35,313 bases of DNA from Alphaproteobacteria bacterium (lineage in GTDB: Bacteria; Pseudomonadota; Alphaproteobacteria; Micavibrionales; Micavibrionaceae), in assembly GCA_020443295.1 (NCBI GenBank), contig JAGRIJ010000057.1:1-35313 (forward strand), read 5' to 3'. The stretch's first letter is position 1, and each line of letters opens with the position of its first letter. The notes under the pieces are model-generated. The model was not told the origin of the DNA, searched no databases, and was given only the letters and a program-made list of their open reading frames with translations. The position numbers and the translations under genes were made by a program. Below, one piece after another: positions 23,856-33,193 of this stretch.

Positions 23856-24572
23856 ATGCAGAAGAAAAAAGAAGCTTTTAGCTTAACCGTCCTTCCGTTT
23901 TTTCTTTTTCTGGTTTTTTTAGCCGGGCCCTTGCCTGCTTATTCCGCCAGCGGGACGGGTGTGCAGGACGAATTGTCAAAAATCAGCGAAGGGCCGGCCT
24001 TTTCGCAGGCCGAAGTGCAGGGCTGGGTTTCCGTTGCTGCAAACGATATTTTCAATTTTACTTACGAAGATTACAAAGGAAAGCTTGAAGGAGCCCGGCC
24101 CTATTTCAGTCTGGCCGGTTTCCGGTCCTTCTACGGGGCCATGAACGAGTCCGGCTTTCTTAAAAGCATTATCAGCAAGCAACAGTCTCTGCGCGGCTAT
24201 ATTATCTCCCCCGTTGCTCTCAGCGAGCCTAAAATATTGCGGAAGACTTTTTTCTGGACCGCTACATTTAATTTTGTCATCGAGTATGACTCGCCCGATA
24301 ACCATCTTTATCAGTTTCTGAAAATTTCCGTCGACGTTAAAGAACTTCCGGACGGGGACGAGGGAAAAAGCAAACTCGCAATTGACCGCTGGGTTTCCTA
24401 CGCCGACGAGCATCCTGTTTTCTGCCCGTGCGATGACTCCACAAAGAAGAGAGACAAGGCCAATCTTCATGATGAACTGAAGAGTAAAATGGGCATTGAA
24501 GACGAAGAGGGCGATGCGGACAGCGGGACTGCCGATCAAGAGGATTCCGATCCGGATCCGTCAGACGAATGA
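23856..24572 (+). CDS. Soluble DotI/IcmL-like exported protein
   Basis: The 238-residue product has a signal peptide (hydrophobic about 10-28, ending PAYSAS). Residues about 50-185 match the IcmL/DotI pattern: VQGWVSVAANDIFNFTYEDY, then YFSLAGFRSFYGAMNESGFL, then RGYIISPVALSEPKIL, then FVIEYDSP. IcmL/DotI proteins are inner-membrane parts of type IVB secretion systems; this copy has a cleavable signal instead of a membrane anchor. The last 50 residues are very acidic (Asp/Glu-rich) and contain CPC after residue 189. No other dot/icm gene is visible. It is translationally coupled to the HAD gene (ATGA at 24569). Family assignment is by pattern only. Confidence 0.7.
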   Translation: MQKKKEAFSLTVLPFFLFLVFLAGPLPAYSASGTGVQDELSKISEGPAFSQAEVQGWVSVAANDIFNFTYEDYKGKLEGARPYFSLAGFRSFYGAMNESGFLKSIISKQQSLRGYIISPVALSEPKILRKTFFWTATFNFVIEYDSPDNHLYQFLKISVDVKELPDGDEGKSKLAIDRWVSYADEHPVFCPCDDSTKKRDKANLHDELKSKMGIEDEEGDADSGTADQEDSDPDPSDE

Positions 24573-25255
24573 CCGTAAAGAAGCTCGCCGTTTTTGACTG
24601 GAACGGGACGCTGATTGCCGACACCACCATGGCGTGGGTTGCATCCAACGCCTGTCTTGAGTTTTATGGCAAGCCCCCCATTACGCTGAAGAAACAACGC
24701 GAGACTTTCGATTTTCCCGTCATCCATTATTATAAGCGCAACGGGTGCGATATCGACCGGGTTCTGGCGACAAAAGAAGAAGCCAATGCCATTTTCCAGA
24801 CACGTTACGAAGAACTTGCGGCTCAAGTGCGGACCCGGCGCGGTGCCCGGGAATTGCTTGAGTGGCTTCACGGACAAGATGTCAGCTGCATTATTTTGAG
24901 CAATTACCTGACCCATAAAATCGAGCCACAGCTCCGGCGGCTTAAAATCGCGCATTTTTTCAGCCATGTGTCCGCGAACAATTGCGACGGGACCACGATT
25001 CTGAGCGCGACCAACAAGCTCGAGCGCCTGTCCCATTTTCTGGTCAAGCGGGGCTATCATCCCGATCATGCCTTCATCATCGGCGACAGCATGGAAGAGC
25101 CGGATATCGGGCGTAAACTGGGAATCCTGTCGATCGGCATTACCGGGGGATGCATTACCGAACAGCGCCTGAGGCGGGCCAGACCGGATCACACCATCCA
25201 CAAGCTGTTGGAAGCGCGTGATATTTTATGCAACAAATGGGGTCTAAGGCACTGA
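24569..25255 (+). CDS. HAD-superfamily hydrolase
   Basis: The 228-residue protein has the haloacid-dehalogenase motifs: motif I FDWNGTL with nucleophile D9, motif II ILSNY, and motif IV GDSMEEPDIG. In motif I the usual second Asp is Asn (DWNGT); such variants are known among phosphoglycolate-phosphatase-like HADs, and their activity differs between members. A helical cap occupies about 20-95. It overlaps the IcmL-like gene by four bases and precedes pheS by 27 bases, so it is probably read with the translation cluster. The substrate is unknown. Confidence 0.85.
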   Translation: MTVKKLAVFDWNGTLIADTTMAWVASNACLEFYGKPPITLKKQRETFDFPVIHYYKRNGCDIDRVLATKEEANAIFQTRYEELAAQVRTRRGARELLEWLHGQDVSCIILSNYLTHKIEPQLRRLKIAHFFSHVSANNCDGTTILSATNKLERLSHFLVKRGYHPDHAFIIGDSMEEPDIGRKLGILSIGITGGCITEQRLRRARPDHTIHKLLEARDILCNKWGLRH

Positions 25256-25282
25256 AAAGCGCTTTATTTAAGGGGTTACGCC

Positions 25283-26410
25283 ATGCTACAACAGCGCATG
25301 TCAAGCGACATTACGACATTGAAGAGCGAAATTACCAGCGAGATCAGGTCCGCCAACGACCTTAAGGCGCTGGACGATGTGCGCGTGACGGCCCTAGGCA
25401 AGAAGGGACGGATTACCGCGCTGATGAAGACATTGGGCGCTATGGACCCGGAAGAGCGCAAAACGAAGGGGCAGGAACTGAACGCCCTTAAGGACGAGAT
25501 TGCCGCCCTGATCGAAAAGCAGGAGGCCGCGCTCAAACGTCAAGCGATGGATGAGCGGCTTGCGTCCGAGACCCTGGATGTGACGCTTTCGCCCCGGCCT
25601 TCTGATATGGGTCATATTCACCCGATCAGCCAGACGGTCGAGGAGTTGACTGCGATTTTCGCGGATATGGGTTTCACGGTCGCCGAAGGGCCGGATATCG
25701 AAGACGATTACCACAATTTCACGGCGCTGAACTTCCCGCCCGGACATCCGGCGCGCGAGATGCAGGATACGTTCTTCCTGCCGAACGATCCGGAAGAAGA
25801 TGGCGAGCGGGCGCATAAATTGCTGCGGACCCATACGTCTTCGGTCCAGATCCGCCACATGCAGGCGCATAAGCCGCCGCACAAGATCATCTGTTTCGGG
25901 CGCACGTACCGTTCCGATTACGACATGACGCACACGCCCATGTTCCACCAGATGGAGGGGCTATTGATCGACAAGGATATCCATATGGGGCACCTGAAGG
26001 GTTGCCTGATGGATTTCGTGCGGGCGTTTTTCGAGATTGATAATCTTCCTGTTCGCCTGCGCCCCAGCTTTTTCCCGTTCGTGGAACCGGGAGCGGAGAT
26101 GGATATCGCCTGTTCGCGCAAGGGCGGCGGTCTAAGGCTTGGCGGCAACCCGGATGGGTCCGTTGACGGCTGGATGGAAATTCTCGGCTGCGGGATGGTG
26201 CATCCCAACGTTCTTAAAAACTGCGGGATCGACCCGGATGAATATCAGGGGTTTGCGTTCGGCATGGGAATCGAGCGCATGGCGATGCTCAAATACGGGA
26301 TTCCTGATCTGCGCACGTTCTTCGAGAGCGACGTCCGGTGGTTGCGCCATTACGGGTTCGATCCACTGGAGCGGCCCAATAACGCGACAGGCGTTCAAAA
26401 GACCTCATGA
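25283..26410 (+). CDS. pheS: Phenylalanine-tRNA ligase alpha subunit
   Basis: The catalytic subunit of the (alpha-beta)2 PheRS charges tRNA-Phe. The 375-residue protein has an N-terminal coiled coil (about 8-95), then the class II catalytic core: [21 protein letters not shown], motif 2 [19 protein letters not shown], and motif 3 [24 protein letters not shown] precedes the ATG. Its stop overlaps the GNAT start as ATGA (26407-26410). Unlike the common pheST arrangement, pheT is 1.5 kb downstream, behind a minus-strand gene. Confidence 0.98.
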   Translation: MLQQRMSSDITTLKSEITSEIRSANDLKALDDVRVTALGKKGRITALMKTLGAMDPEERKTKGQELNALKDEIAALIEKQEAALKRQAMDERLASETLDVTLSPRPSDMGHIHPISQTVEELTAIFADMGFTVAEGPDIEDDYHNFTALNFPPGHPAREMQDTFFLPNDPEEDGERAHKLLRTHTSSVQIRHMQAHKPPHKIICFGRTYRSDYDMTHTPMFHQMEGLLIDKDIHMGHLKGCLMDFVRAFFEIDNLPVRLRPSFFPFVEPGAEMDIACSRKGGGLRLGGNPDGSVDGWMEILGCGMVHPNVLKNCGIDPDEYQGFAFGMGIERMAMLKYGIPDLRTFFESDVRWLRHYGFDPLERPNNATGVQKTS

Positions 26411-26847
26411 ACCAGATCCGATTCAGGCCGCTTGAATATCCCGATTTTGCCGAATGGCTGCCGCTCTGGGATGCGAATAATCTCGGCCATCGGGACGAAG
26501 CCGTGACGCAGGAAACCTGGCGGCGAATCCTTGCGGACGATGAACAGGTTTACGGCATTTGCGCAGAGCAGAACGGGCGGCTTCTTGGTATTGTCCATTA
26601 CATTCTGCACCCCACGACAGGACATCTGCGCCCTGTTTGCTATCTTCAGGACGTTTACGTCACCCCCGAGCAGCGCGGCCGCGGGATCGGACGCCGAATG
26701 GTCGAAGAAGTCATCCGCCGCGGGACGCAGGAAGGATGGGCACGGATGTACTGGCTGACCCCTGAAGACAATAAAAGTGCCAAGGCCCTTTATAAGAACC
26801 TTGGCATCAAACTCGATTTCGCGTTTTACGTGCTGCCGATCAGCTAA
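26407..26847 (+). CDS. GNAT-family N-acetyltransferase (coupled to pheS)
   Basis: The 146-residue protein is a single GNAT domain. The acetyl-CoA pyrophosphate loop is [15 protein letters not shown] after YLQDVYVTP, and the C-terminal strand has [20 protein letters not shown]. Its ATG overlaps the pheS stop, so it should be translated with the synthetase alpha subunit. The substrate is unknown; aminoacyl-tRNA, a protein N-terminus or a small molecule are all possible. It ends three bases from the convergent His-rich gene. Confidence 0.9.
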   Translation: MNQIRFRPLEYPDFAEWLPLWDANNLGHRDEAVTQETWRRILADDEQVYGICAEQNGRLLGIVHYILHPTTGHLRPVCYLQDVYVTPEQRGRGIGRRMVEEVIRRGTQEGWARMYWLTPEDNKSAKALYKNLGIKLDFAFYVLPIS

Positions 26848-26850
26848 TAA

Positions 26851-27738
26851 TCAGGCTGATAAAGTCGTCTGGCGGGCCCCCCAGTTAACGCCCAAGCCAA
26901 AATCATCTGCTCCGGCACCGGGTCCGGGACCATAAGGGCTAACTGCGGCAACCAGAGTTACATCCGGATTAGCGTGCGCACCGAAATACTGACTTGCTCT
27001 CTGCCCGTCAATTCTGACCGTACCTTCGTCATGGTTGACAACAGGCTCGCCTCCCTGACCGCTGGTATGCACGACATACGTTGCCGGACCTTCGTGTCTT
27101 TCTGTCTGACCGCCTGAATGGTCGTGATGCCCTTCGTCGGCATGGTGGTCATCCGCCGCGTGATGGTCTGCTCCCGTTCGTTGTTCACCTTGATGATCGG
27201 CAGAAGCACCATGTTGTTGATCGCCCAGCCTGTCCATCATGCCGGACAAGGTCATCTTGCCGCCTGTGAAGGCCTGCAGCAGCTGATCGAGAAACTGCAT
27301 AAACGGGTTGTTCTGCATATTACCGAACATCTGGGTAAAGGGGTTGTCGCCTGTGGGATATGCACTTGTGTTAATAGCACTTTGCTGGGCTATGAGGATC
27401 TGCGTGATATCCTGTCTTTGTCTTACAATTTCTTCAGCAAACTTGTTACCATCGCCGTTAGCCGCCGTCATTGCCGTACGAAACTTGTCCGCAAGGTCCG
27501 CGTTCAAAACCCCCGCTTGCTGCAAAGCATCCAGAGACCTTACAGCCTGCTCCGTGCCCCCGCTTCTTTCAACCAGTTCATCGTAGGCTCTTTTCGCCGC
27601 ACGGGACAGATCGGCATCGCTTACGTCCTGCTGACCTATCGCTGCAGCCAATGTGGCCATGCGGGATGTTGCCAGATTCGGTGCGACTTGGGGGTGGTCC
27701 GCTTCTTGGACAGGTGGAGGAGCTTCTGTTTCTGCCAT
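26851..27738 (-). CDS. His/Gln/Gly-rich protein of unknown function between pheS and pheT
   Basis: The 295-residue product has no signal peptide and no known domain. Residues 1-120 are acidic and helical. A Asn/Gln/Met/Phe-rich stretch follows (NPFTQMFGNMQNNPFMQF, about 130-148), then a segment of about 30 residues packed with His, Asp and Glu (ADHHAADDHHADEGHHDH), which could bind divalent metals. The tail is Gly/Pro-rich. AGAGGG provides a ribosome site and an extended -10 promoter lies 51 bases upstream. Opposite in direction to pheS and pheT, it looks inserted into their operon. Confidence 0.68.
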   Translation of the reverse strand: MAETEAPPPVQEADHPQVAPNLATSRMATLAAAIGQQDVSDADLSRAAKRAYDELVERSGGTEQAVRSLDALQQAGVLNADLADKFRTAMTAANGDGNKFAEEIVRQRQDITQILIAQQSAINTSAYPTGDNPFTQMFGNMQNNPFMQFLDQLLQAFTGGKMTLSGMMDRLGDQQHGASADHQGEQRTGADHHAADDHHADEGHHDHSGGQTERHEGPATYVVHTSGQGGEPVVNHDEGTVRIDGQRASQYFGAHANPDVTLVAAVSPYGPGPGAGADDFGLGVNWGARQTTLSA

Positions 27739-27788
27739 TTTATTACCCTCTATATTGTTATTTTCCCGCTTTTGTCAAAGCAGTGTAA

Positions 27789-27797
27789 ATTATAGCA
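27789..27797 (-). promoter_or_regulatory. Extended -10 promoter of the His-rich protein gene
   Basis: On the minus strand TGCTATAAT gives a perfect TATAAT with an upstream TG (extended -10). No good -35 is present, as is usual for such promoters. The predicted leader is about 43 bases. Confidence 0.55.
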
Positions 27798-27945
27798 ATC
27801 ATAACATAGAGATCTATCTTTAAGCAAACTTCGCGTTCTTGTCAAAAAACACATAAAACCCTTGGAAAATTGTGATTTTTGGGCTTAGATATGCTCCCTA
27901 ATCAACCAACTTGAATCCGCGAAAAAAGGCGGAAAAGGGCGATTT

Positions 27946-30354
27946 ATGAAATTCACTGTTTCCTGGCTGAAACGCCACCTCGATACGAATGCGGACGGGC
28001 AGGCGCTCTCTGATAAACTGACCTCTATCGGGCTGGAAGTTGAAAGTTTTGAGGATAAGGCCGCCTTATATGCCCCTTTTAAGGTTGCGTATGTCGAATC
28101 GGCCAAGCAGCACCCGGATGCAGATAAGTTGAGAGTCTGTCAGGTCAAGACCGACAAAGGCACCTTGCAGGTGGTGTGCGGAGCGCCGAACGCGCGGGCC
28201 GGCATGAAAGGGATTTTTGCGCCCGAGGGCACCTATATTCCCGGTCTGGACGTGACCTTGAAGAAGACCAAGATCCGGGGGGTTGAGTCCAACGGGATGC
28301 TGGTTTCCGAGCGGGAAATGTGCCTTTCGGACGAGCATGAGGGGATTATCGAAGTCGATCAAAAGTTTGAGGTCGGCACACCGATGTCTGAGGTGTTCGG
28401 CCTGAATGACCAGTTGATTGAGATCGGCCTGACGCCGAACCGGGTGGATTGCGCAGGCGTGCGCGGGATCGCCCGCGACCTTGCCGCAGCAGGTCTAGGT
28501 ACACTTAAAGCTCTCGATGAAAGCCCGGTTAAAGGCACGTTCGATTCGCCGATAAAAGTGAAAATTGAAGATACGGAGGGATGCCCCCTCTTCCTCGGGC
28601 GCCTGTTCAAGAACATCAAGAACGGCCCTTCGCCGCAATGGCTTCAGGATATGCTGAAGTCGGTCGGTCTGCGTCCGATTTCCGCGCTGGTGGATATTAC
28701 GAATCTGGTCACGCTGGAATTTTCGCGCCCGCTGCACGTTTACGATGCCGATAAAGTGAAAGGCGATATCGTCGTGCGTTCAACCAAGGCGGGCGAGTCG
28801 TTCGATGCGCTGAACGATAAAAGCTATACGATGAATGATGGCTATGTCGGGATTACCGATGGCAGCGGCCTGATCGGTCTTGGTGGAATTGTCGGCGGTG
28901 TATCAACAGGATGCGAAGAAGATACGGTCAATGTCTTTTTGGAAGCTGCGTATTTCACGCCGATCCGTATTGCGCGGGCCGGACGCGCTTTGCAGATTGA
29001 GAGCGATGCGCGTTACCGTCTGGAGCGCGGGGTCGATCCAGAATTCACTGCGACCGGAATTGAGATGGCCACCAAGCTGATTCTTGAATTGTGCGGGACG
29101 GATAAAACAGAAGTCAGTCATATCGTGACCGCCGGAACAATGCCGGAATGGAAACGCACGATTGCGTTCGATCCGGCGCTGGTCAAAAAATTGTGCGGCG
29201 TTGATGTTGCGCCGGACAAGCAGGTACAAATCCTTGAAAAACTTGGATTTTCTGTGACAAAAGACGGGTCAGGATTTAAAGTTCAGCCCCCCTCATGGCG
29301 CGGGGATATCGAAGGCAAAGCCGATCTGGCCGAGGAGATTGTACGGATTTACGGTTTTGAGAATATTGAAGCCGTGTCCGTGCGCAGCGCGGGAGCCGTG
29401 ACGGCTCCGGCAGAAACCGAAACGCTCAACCGTGTACGTCGCGCGCGGGCGGCGATGACCGTTCGCGGACTTGAGGAATGCGTCACGTGGTCGTTCATGC
29501 CGCGTGAGCGGGCGAAGGCGTTCGGGTCGAACGATAATCCAGCGCTGGCGCTGGCCAACCCGATTTCATCGGAGCTGGATCAGATGCGCCCCTCACTCCT
29601 GCCGAACCTGATCGAGGCGGCGGGACGAAACGCGGATCGCGGATACAGCGATATCGGGTTGTGCGAGGTCGGCCCGGCCTTCCGGTCCCAGAAAGTCGGC
29701 GGGCAGGATATGGTTGCTGCGGGCGTTCGCGCCGGTGCAAAAAGCGCGAAACACTGGGCTTCCCCTGAAGAAAGCCGCGCGGTTGATCTTTACGATGCGA
29801 AGGCGGATGCGCTGGCGGTGCTGGCCGCGTGCGGCGGTCCGGCGGACAGTGCGCGGGTGAGCCGCGAGGCGCCGTCCTATTACCATCCGGGGCGTTCCGG
29901 CGCTCTGGCGCTGGGGAAAAACGTGCTGGCCTATTTCGGGGAATTGCACCCGGCGGTGCTTGAAGATATAGGCGTGAAAGGCCCGGTCGTCGGGTTTGAA
30001 GTGTTCGTAGAAAAAATTCCCTCTCCGCGCAAGAAGGACGGCACGGCCAAGCCGCTGCTGAAGCTTTCGGCGTTCCAGCCGCTCAGCCGCGATTTTGCGT
30101 TCCTTGTCGATGATAAGATCGAGGCCGATACGCTGATCCGCGCCGCGCTTTCGGCAGATAAAGCCCTGATTACCGAAGCGCAGGTGTTCGATGTCTATAC
30201 GGGCAAGGGCGTTGAGCCGGGCAAGAAGTCGGTTGCGCTGGCCGTGACGATCCAGCCTGTCGAGAAGACCCTGACCGAACAGGATATCGAGGCGCTTTCG
30301 CAAAAAATTATCGACGCGGTCGCCGAAAAGGCGGGCGGGGTTCTGCGTGGCTGA
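27946..30354 (+). CDS. pheT: Phenylalanine-tRNA ligase beta subunit
   Basis: The 802-residue beta subunit carries the editing and tRNA-binding parts of PheRS. It has the N-terminal MKFTVSWLKRHLDTN, an OB-fold tRNA-binding domain (about 39-150; HPDADKLRVCQV and VVCGAPNARAGM), the B3/4 editing region (SALVDITNLVTLEF, then RPLHVYDADKV), the B5 domain (PPSWRGDIEGKADLAEEIVRI near 445-465) and the C-terminal FDX-ACB anticodon domain (FQPLSRDFAFLVDD and on). AAGGG precedes the ATG. It must use its own promoter in 27739-27945 because a minus-strand gene separates it from pheS. Confidence 0.98.
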   Translation: MKFTVSWLKRHLDTNADGQALSDKLTSIGLEVESFEDKAALYAPFKVAYVESAKQHPDADKLRVCQVKTDKGTLQVVCGAPNARAGMKGIFAPEGTYIPGLDVTLKKTKIRGVESNGMLVSEREMCLSDEHEGIIEVDQKFEVGTPMSEVFGLNDQLIEIGLTPNRVDCAGVRGIARDLAAAGLGTLKALDESPVKGTFDSPIKVKIEDTEGCPLFLGRLFKNIKNGPSPQWLQDMLKSVGLRPISALVDITNLVTLEFSRPLHVYDADKVKGDIVVRSTKAGESFDALNDKSYTMNDGYVGITDGSGLIGLGGIVGGVSTGCEEDTVNVFLEAAYFTPIRIARAGRALQIESDARYRLERGVDPEFTATGIEMATKLILELCGTDKTEVSHIVTAGTMPEWKRTIAFDPALVKKLCGVDVAPDKQVQILEKLGFSVTKDGSGFKVQPPSWRGDIEGKADLAEEIVRIYGFENIEAVSVRSAGAVTAPAETETLNRVRRARAAMTVRGLEECVTWSFMPRERAKAFGSNDNPALALANPISSELDQMRPSLLPNLIEAAGRNADRGYSDIGLCEVGPAFRSQKVGGQDMVAAGVRAGAKSAKHWASPEESRAVDLYDAKADALAVLAACGGPADSARVSREAPSYYHPGRSGALALGKNVLAYFGELHPAVLEDIGVKGPVVGFEVFVEKIPSPRKKDGTAKPLLKLSAFQPLSRDFAFLVDDKIEADTLIRAALSADKALITEAQVFDVYTGKGVEPGKKSVALAVTIQPVEKTLTEQDIEALSQKIIDAVAEKAGGVLRG

Positions 30355-30871
30355 GGTCCGCTTACGCTCTCTTTCTCCCGATGACTGGACAATTTTCCGA
30401 GCCCTGCGCCTGCGCGCGCTTTCGCTGCATCCGGGATTTTATTCCGGTCGATTTGAGGATGCGGAAGCTCGTCCGGCGGAAGAATGGCAGGAGATGCTGG
30501 ACGGACAGGGCAAGCGGATTTTCGGCTTGTTTGACGGCGAAACCCTGATCGGGATTACGGCTGTTTTCACCTGCCGGGATGATCCCAGCGGACGTACGGG
30601 CGTGTTTGCCATGAGCTTCATCGAGCCGGATTACCGCGGCAAAGGCTATGCCTATCTTTATTATAAAGCGCGGATTGATTTTGGAGTTTCCTATACACCG
30701 TGGACGCGGCTTAGCGTTTCGCACCGCGCCGATAACGAACCCTCAAAGCGGGCGATTTTACGACACGGGTTTGTTTTCACCGGGCAGAAGAAGAAAGACT
30801 GGCCGGACGGGAAACGGTTGGACGAGCTGATGTATGAGCTGGATTTGGTGAGACTAAGATCTATCAGCTAA
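30347..30871 (+). CDS. GNAT-family N-acetyltransferase (coupled to pheT)
   Basis: The GTG start at 30347 lies inside the last codons of pheT (eight-base overlap), with GGCGGG-type sequence upstream, so its translation is coupled to pheT. The 174-residue protein has the GNAT signature SFIEPDYRGKGYAYLYYKARI and a C-terminal ASKRAILRHGFVFTGQKK-like strand (here EPSKRAILRHGF). It is not a close copy of the GNAT behind pheS; similarity is limited to the fold motifs. It overlaps the convergent gene at 30854 by 18 bases. Confidence 0.88.
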   Translation: MAEVRLRSLSPDDWTIFRALRLRALSLHPGFYSGRFEDAEARPAEEWQEMLDGQGKRIFGLFDGETLIGITAVFTCRDDPSGRTGVFAMSFIEPDYRGKGYAYLYYKARIDFGVSYTPWTRLSVSHRADNEPSKRAILRHGFVFTGQKKKDWPDGKRLDELMYELDLVRLRSIS

Positions 30872-31345
30872 GTTTGTCTTGCTCTTCGTTCGTTCACTCA
30901 AAATTGCTTTAACGGCGTGGTTTTCGATGCCTATAAAATATTGCTTAAGCTTGTGTATTGAAATGCGCCTGTCAGCCGCCAAAAACAGCCTTGTTAAGCC
31001 GTATACATCTTGTTCAAAATTTTTAGAAAAAAGTTCATTTTTAGGCGTATCAATATAGTCGCGAATAATTCTGTTTAATATCGAGACGTTGTAAGAGTAA
31101 GGCCTCTGTTCGGGCCAAGTTTCCCGGTTTTCACTATCGATAAAATCGTTCGGAAAGTTCCATATAATCCTTTTACCCAAGACGACTTTAAATACGCCGA
31201 TTGACTGGATCGAATAATGCTGCCCCCCGTTGTACTTGTGAGACTCGATCGCCTTCCTCATATCTGTGCAATGCACCGCCAAGGATATCCCTTCAAAAAA
31301 AAGTGACTCAATTTCCTTTTTTAGTTTACTCCAGCGTTTAGCCAT
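30854..31345 (-). CDS. SF0329-like protein of unknown function (AT-rich accessory gene)
   Basis: The 163-residue product begins AKRWSKLKKEIESLFFEG and contains VVLGKRIIWNFPNDFI, SILNRIIRDYIDTPKNEL and FLAADRRISIHKLKQYF. It resembles the scattered SF0329-type proteins found as accessory genes in many bacteria, whose role is not known. The gene is visibly richer in A and T than its neighbours (runs of A/T, codons such as AAA, ATA and TTA), which suggests acquisition by transfer. It lies six bases after the acyl-CoA ligase stop, so it may ride on that transcript, and overlaps the GNAT gene tail to tail. There is no good ribosome site. Confidence 0.7.
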   Translation of the reverse strand: MAKRWSKLKKEIESLFFEGISLAVHCTDMRKAIESHKYNGGQHYSIQSIGVFKVVLGKRIIWNFPNDFIDSENRETWPEQRPYSYNVSILNRIIRDYIDTPKNELFSKNFEQDVYGLTRLFLAADRRISIHKLKQYFIGIENHAVKAILSERTKSKTNLADRS

Positions 31346-31351
31346 CTGAGT

Positions 31352-33046
31352 TCATTTCTTCTCCAATTCCTGCGCCAGCACGTCCTTGCGGGAGAGTTTG
31401 CCGATCATGGTTTTGGGCAAAGGTTGATCCCGGAACTCATAGAGCTTGGGGATTTCCATCGGGGAGATTTTATCTTTCAGGAATTCTTTCAGATCGTCGG
31501 GGGTGAGAGTCCGCCCCTCTTTGAGCTTGAGCCAGATTTTCACGATCTCCCCGCGTTTTTCGTCGGGCAGGCCGGCGACGATACATTCCTCGACGTTCGG
31601 GTGCTTGTAGACCGCCTCCTCCACGTTTCTCGGATAAACGTTATAGCCATTGGTGATGATCATATCCTTGAGGCGGTCGACGATATAGATATAGCCGTCC
31701 TTGTCCATGATCGCGATATCCCCGGTATAAAGGCGCAGATCGCCCTCCCCGGTCGGACGCAGAACGTCGGCGGTGGCTTCGGGTTTGTTCCAGTAGCCTT
31801 TCATGACCTGCGGGCCGCGGATGCACAACTCCCCGCGTTCACCGATCGGCATTAACGTTTTTTTATCCTGCGGGTCGATGATCTCTATGATCGTTCCGGG
31901 CAAAGGCAGGCCGATGGAGCCGGCGCGGTTTTCGCCCCGGACGGGGTTGACGGTCGCCACGGGCGAGGATTCCGAAAGCCCATAGCCCTCGATCAGGACG
32001 CAGCCCGTTTTTTCCTCGAAAGTTTTTTTAACCTCCACAGGCAGCGGCGCGCCGCCGGACAGGCAATAACGCAGAGAGGAAAGGTCGTATTTTTCGCGGG
32101 TGGGGCAATGGTTGATTGCGCTGTAGATTGCCGGAACGGCTGGGAAAAACTGCGGTTTTTTCTTATGGATGATTTTGAGCGTTTCCTTCAGATCGAAACG
32201 CGGGAGAGTAATGATCTCAATCCCGTGCGCGACGCTGAAATTCAGGACGGCGGTCATCGCGAATACATGGAAAAACGGGAGCACGCCCATCATTTTGGCC
32301 GGGTGGTCGTCAATCTCGTAGAACCAGGACAGGCATTGCAGCGTGTTGGCGTAGAGATTTTCATGGGTCAGCATCGCGCCCTTGGGCGTACCCGTTGTTC
32401 CGCCGGTGTACTGGATCACCGCCAGATCGTTATGAGGGTCAATCGGCGGGCGTACGGGATTATTGCCTTTGGCGGTCAGGGTATCATACCAGAGTATTCT
32501 TTCTTCCGGTTTGACCTGCGCGAGGTCTTTTGCCTTGAATGTCCGGAATAAAATGTTTTTCGGAAAGGGCAAGCTTTTGACAAAGCTGCAAATCACCAGT
32601 TTTTTCAGGCGCGTTTCGCGCAGCATCTGGTGCATCTTGTAATAAAGCATCTCCAGATCGACGGAAATAATGATTTCCGCCCCGCTGTCCTCGATCAGAT
32701 GCTTAAGTTCCTGTTCCGCATAAAGGGGGTTAAGGTTCACCACACACGCCCCGCACAGCAAAACCGCATAGTAAGAGATGACATAGTACGGGGAATTGGG
32801 CAAAAACAGGCCGATATGATCGCCCTTTTTCACTCCTATTTCCTGCAGGCCTTTGGCCAGGCACAAGACCTCATCCCAGAGCGTTTGCCAATCGTATTTC
32901 TTACCCATGTGGTCGACGGCCGCACGGGCGGGGTATTTAGAAGCTGTATTTTCCAGAAAAATATAAAGCGGTTCAGGTTTTTTCGTGTATTCCCAGTTCA
33001 CAGACCGGGGATATGTTTTTAACCATGGGAAATCTTTTTCCGGCAT
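31352..33046 (-). CDS. Long-chain fatty-acid-CoA ligase (FadD-like AMP-forming)
   Basis: This enzyme activates fatty acids to acyl-CoA via an acyl-adenylate at the inner membrane. ATG 33046 (AGGA seven to eight bases upstream) is preferred over ATG 33079, whose ribosome site is too close. The 564-residue protein has the P-loop YTGGTTGTPKG (213-223), GYGLSESSP, the ATP motif YTGDIAIMDKDGYIYI and the FACS-type signature DRLKDMIITNGYNVYPRNVE, ending in a catalytic Lys within KTMIGKLSRKD. Length and motifs fit E. coli FadD (561). The gene symbol is left blank because several paralogues are usual in alphaproteobacteria. Confidence 0.93.
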   Translation of the reverse strand: MPEKDFPWLKTYPRSVNWEYTKKPEPLYIFLENTASKYPARAAVDHMGKKYDWQTLWDEVLCLAKGLQEIGVKKGDHIGLFLPNSPYYVISYYAVLLCGACVVNLNPLYAEQELKHLIEDSGAEIIISVDLEMLYYKMHQMLRETRLKKLVICSFVKSLPFPKNILFRTFKAKDLAQVKPEERILWYDTLTAKGNNPVRPPIDPHNDLAVIQYTGGTTGTPKGAMLTHENLYANTLQCLSWFYEIDDHPAKMMGVLPFFHVFAMTAVLNFSVAHGIEIITLPRFDLKETLKIIHKKKPQFFPAVPAIYSAINHCPTREKYDLSSLRYCLSGGAPLPVEVKKTFEEKTGCVLIEGYGLSESSPVATVNPVRGENRAGSIGLPLPGTIIEIIDPQDKKTLMPIGERGELCIRGPQVMKGYWNKPEATADVLRPTGEGDLRLYTGDIAIMDKDGYIYIVDRLKDMIITNGYNVYPRNVEEAVYKHPNVEECIVAGLPDEKRGEIVKIWLKLKEGRTLTPDDLKEFLKDKISPMEIPKLYEFRDQPLPKTMIGKLSRKDVLAQELEKK

Positions 33047-33193
33047 TCTTTGTTCCTGTTTTCTCTTTAATTTTACCATACCTTAAACCGTGCCTGAAGT
33101 TTTGGTTTAAAATCATGTCGATATGTCTGGAAAAGTTAAGAAAACATTCTGGATTTGGGGGGGAAATTCGGGCAGTATGATTCTGAGTATTCT

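Noticed and set aside
24569..25255. HAD protein as catalytically dead because motif I is DWNGT
   Set aside because: The nucleophile Asp is kept and Asn variants occur in active relatives, so inactivity cannot be claimed.
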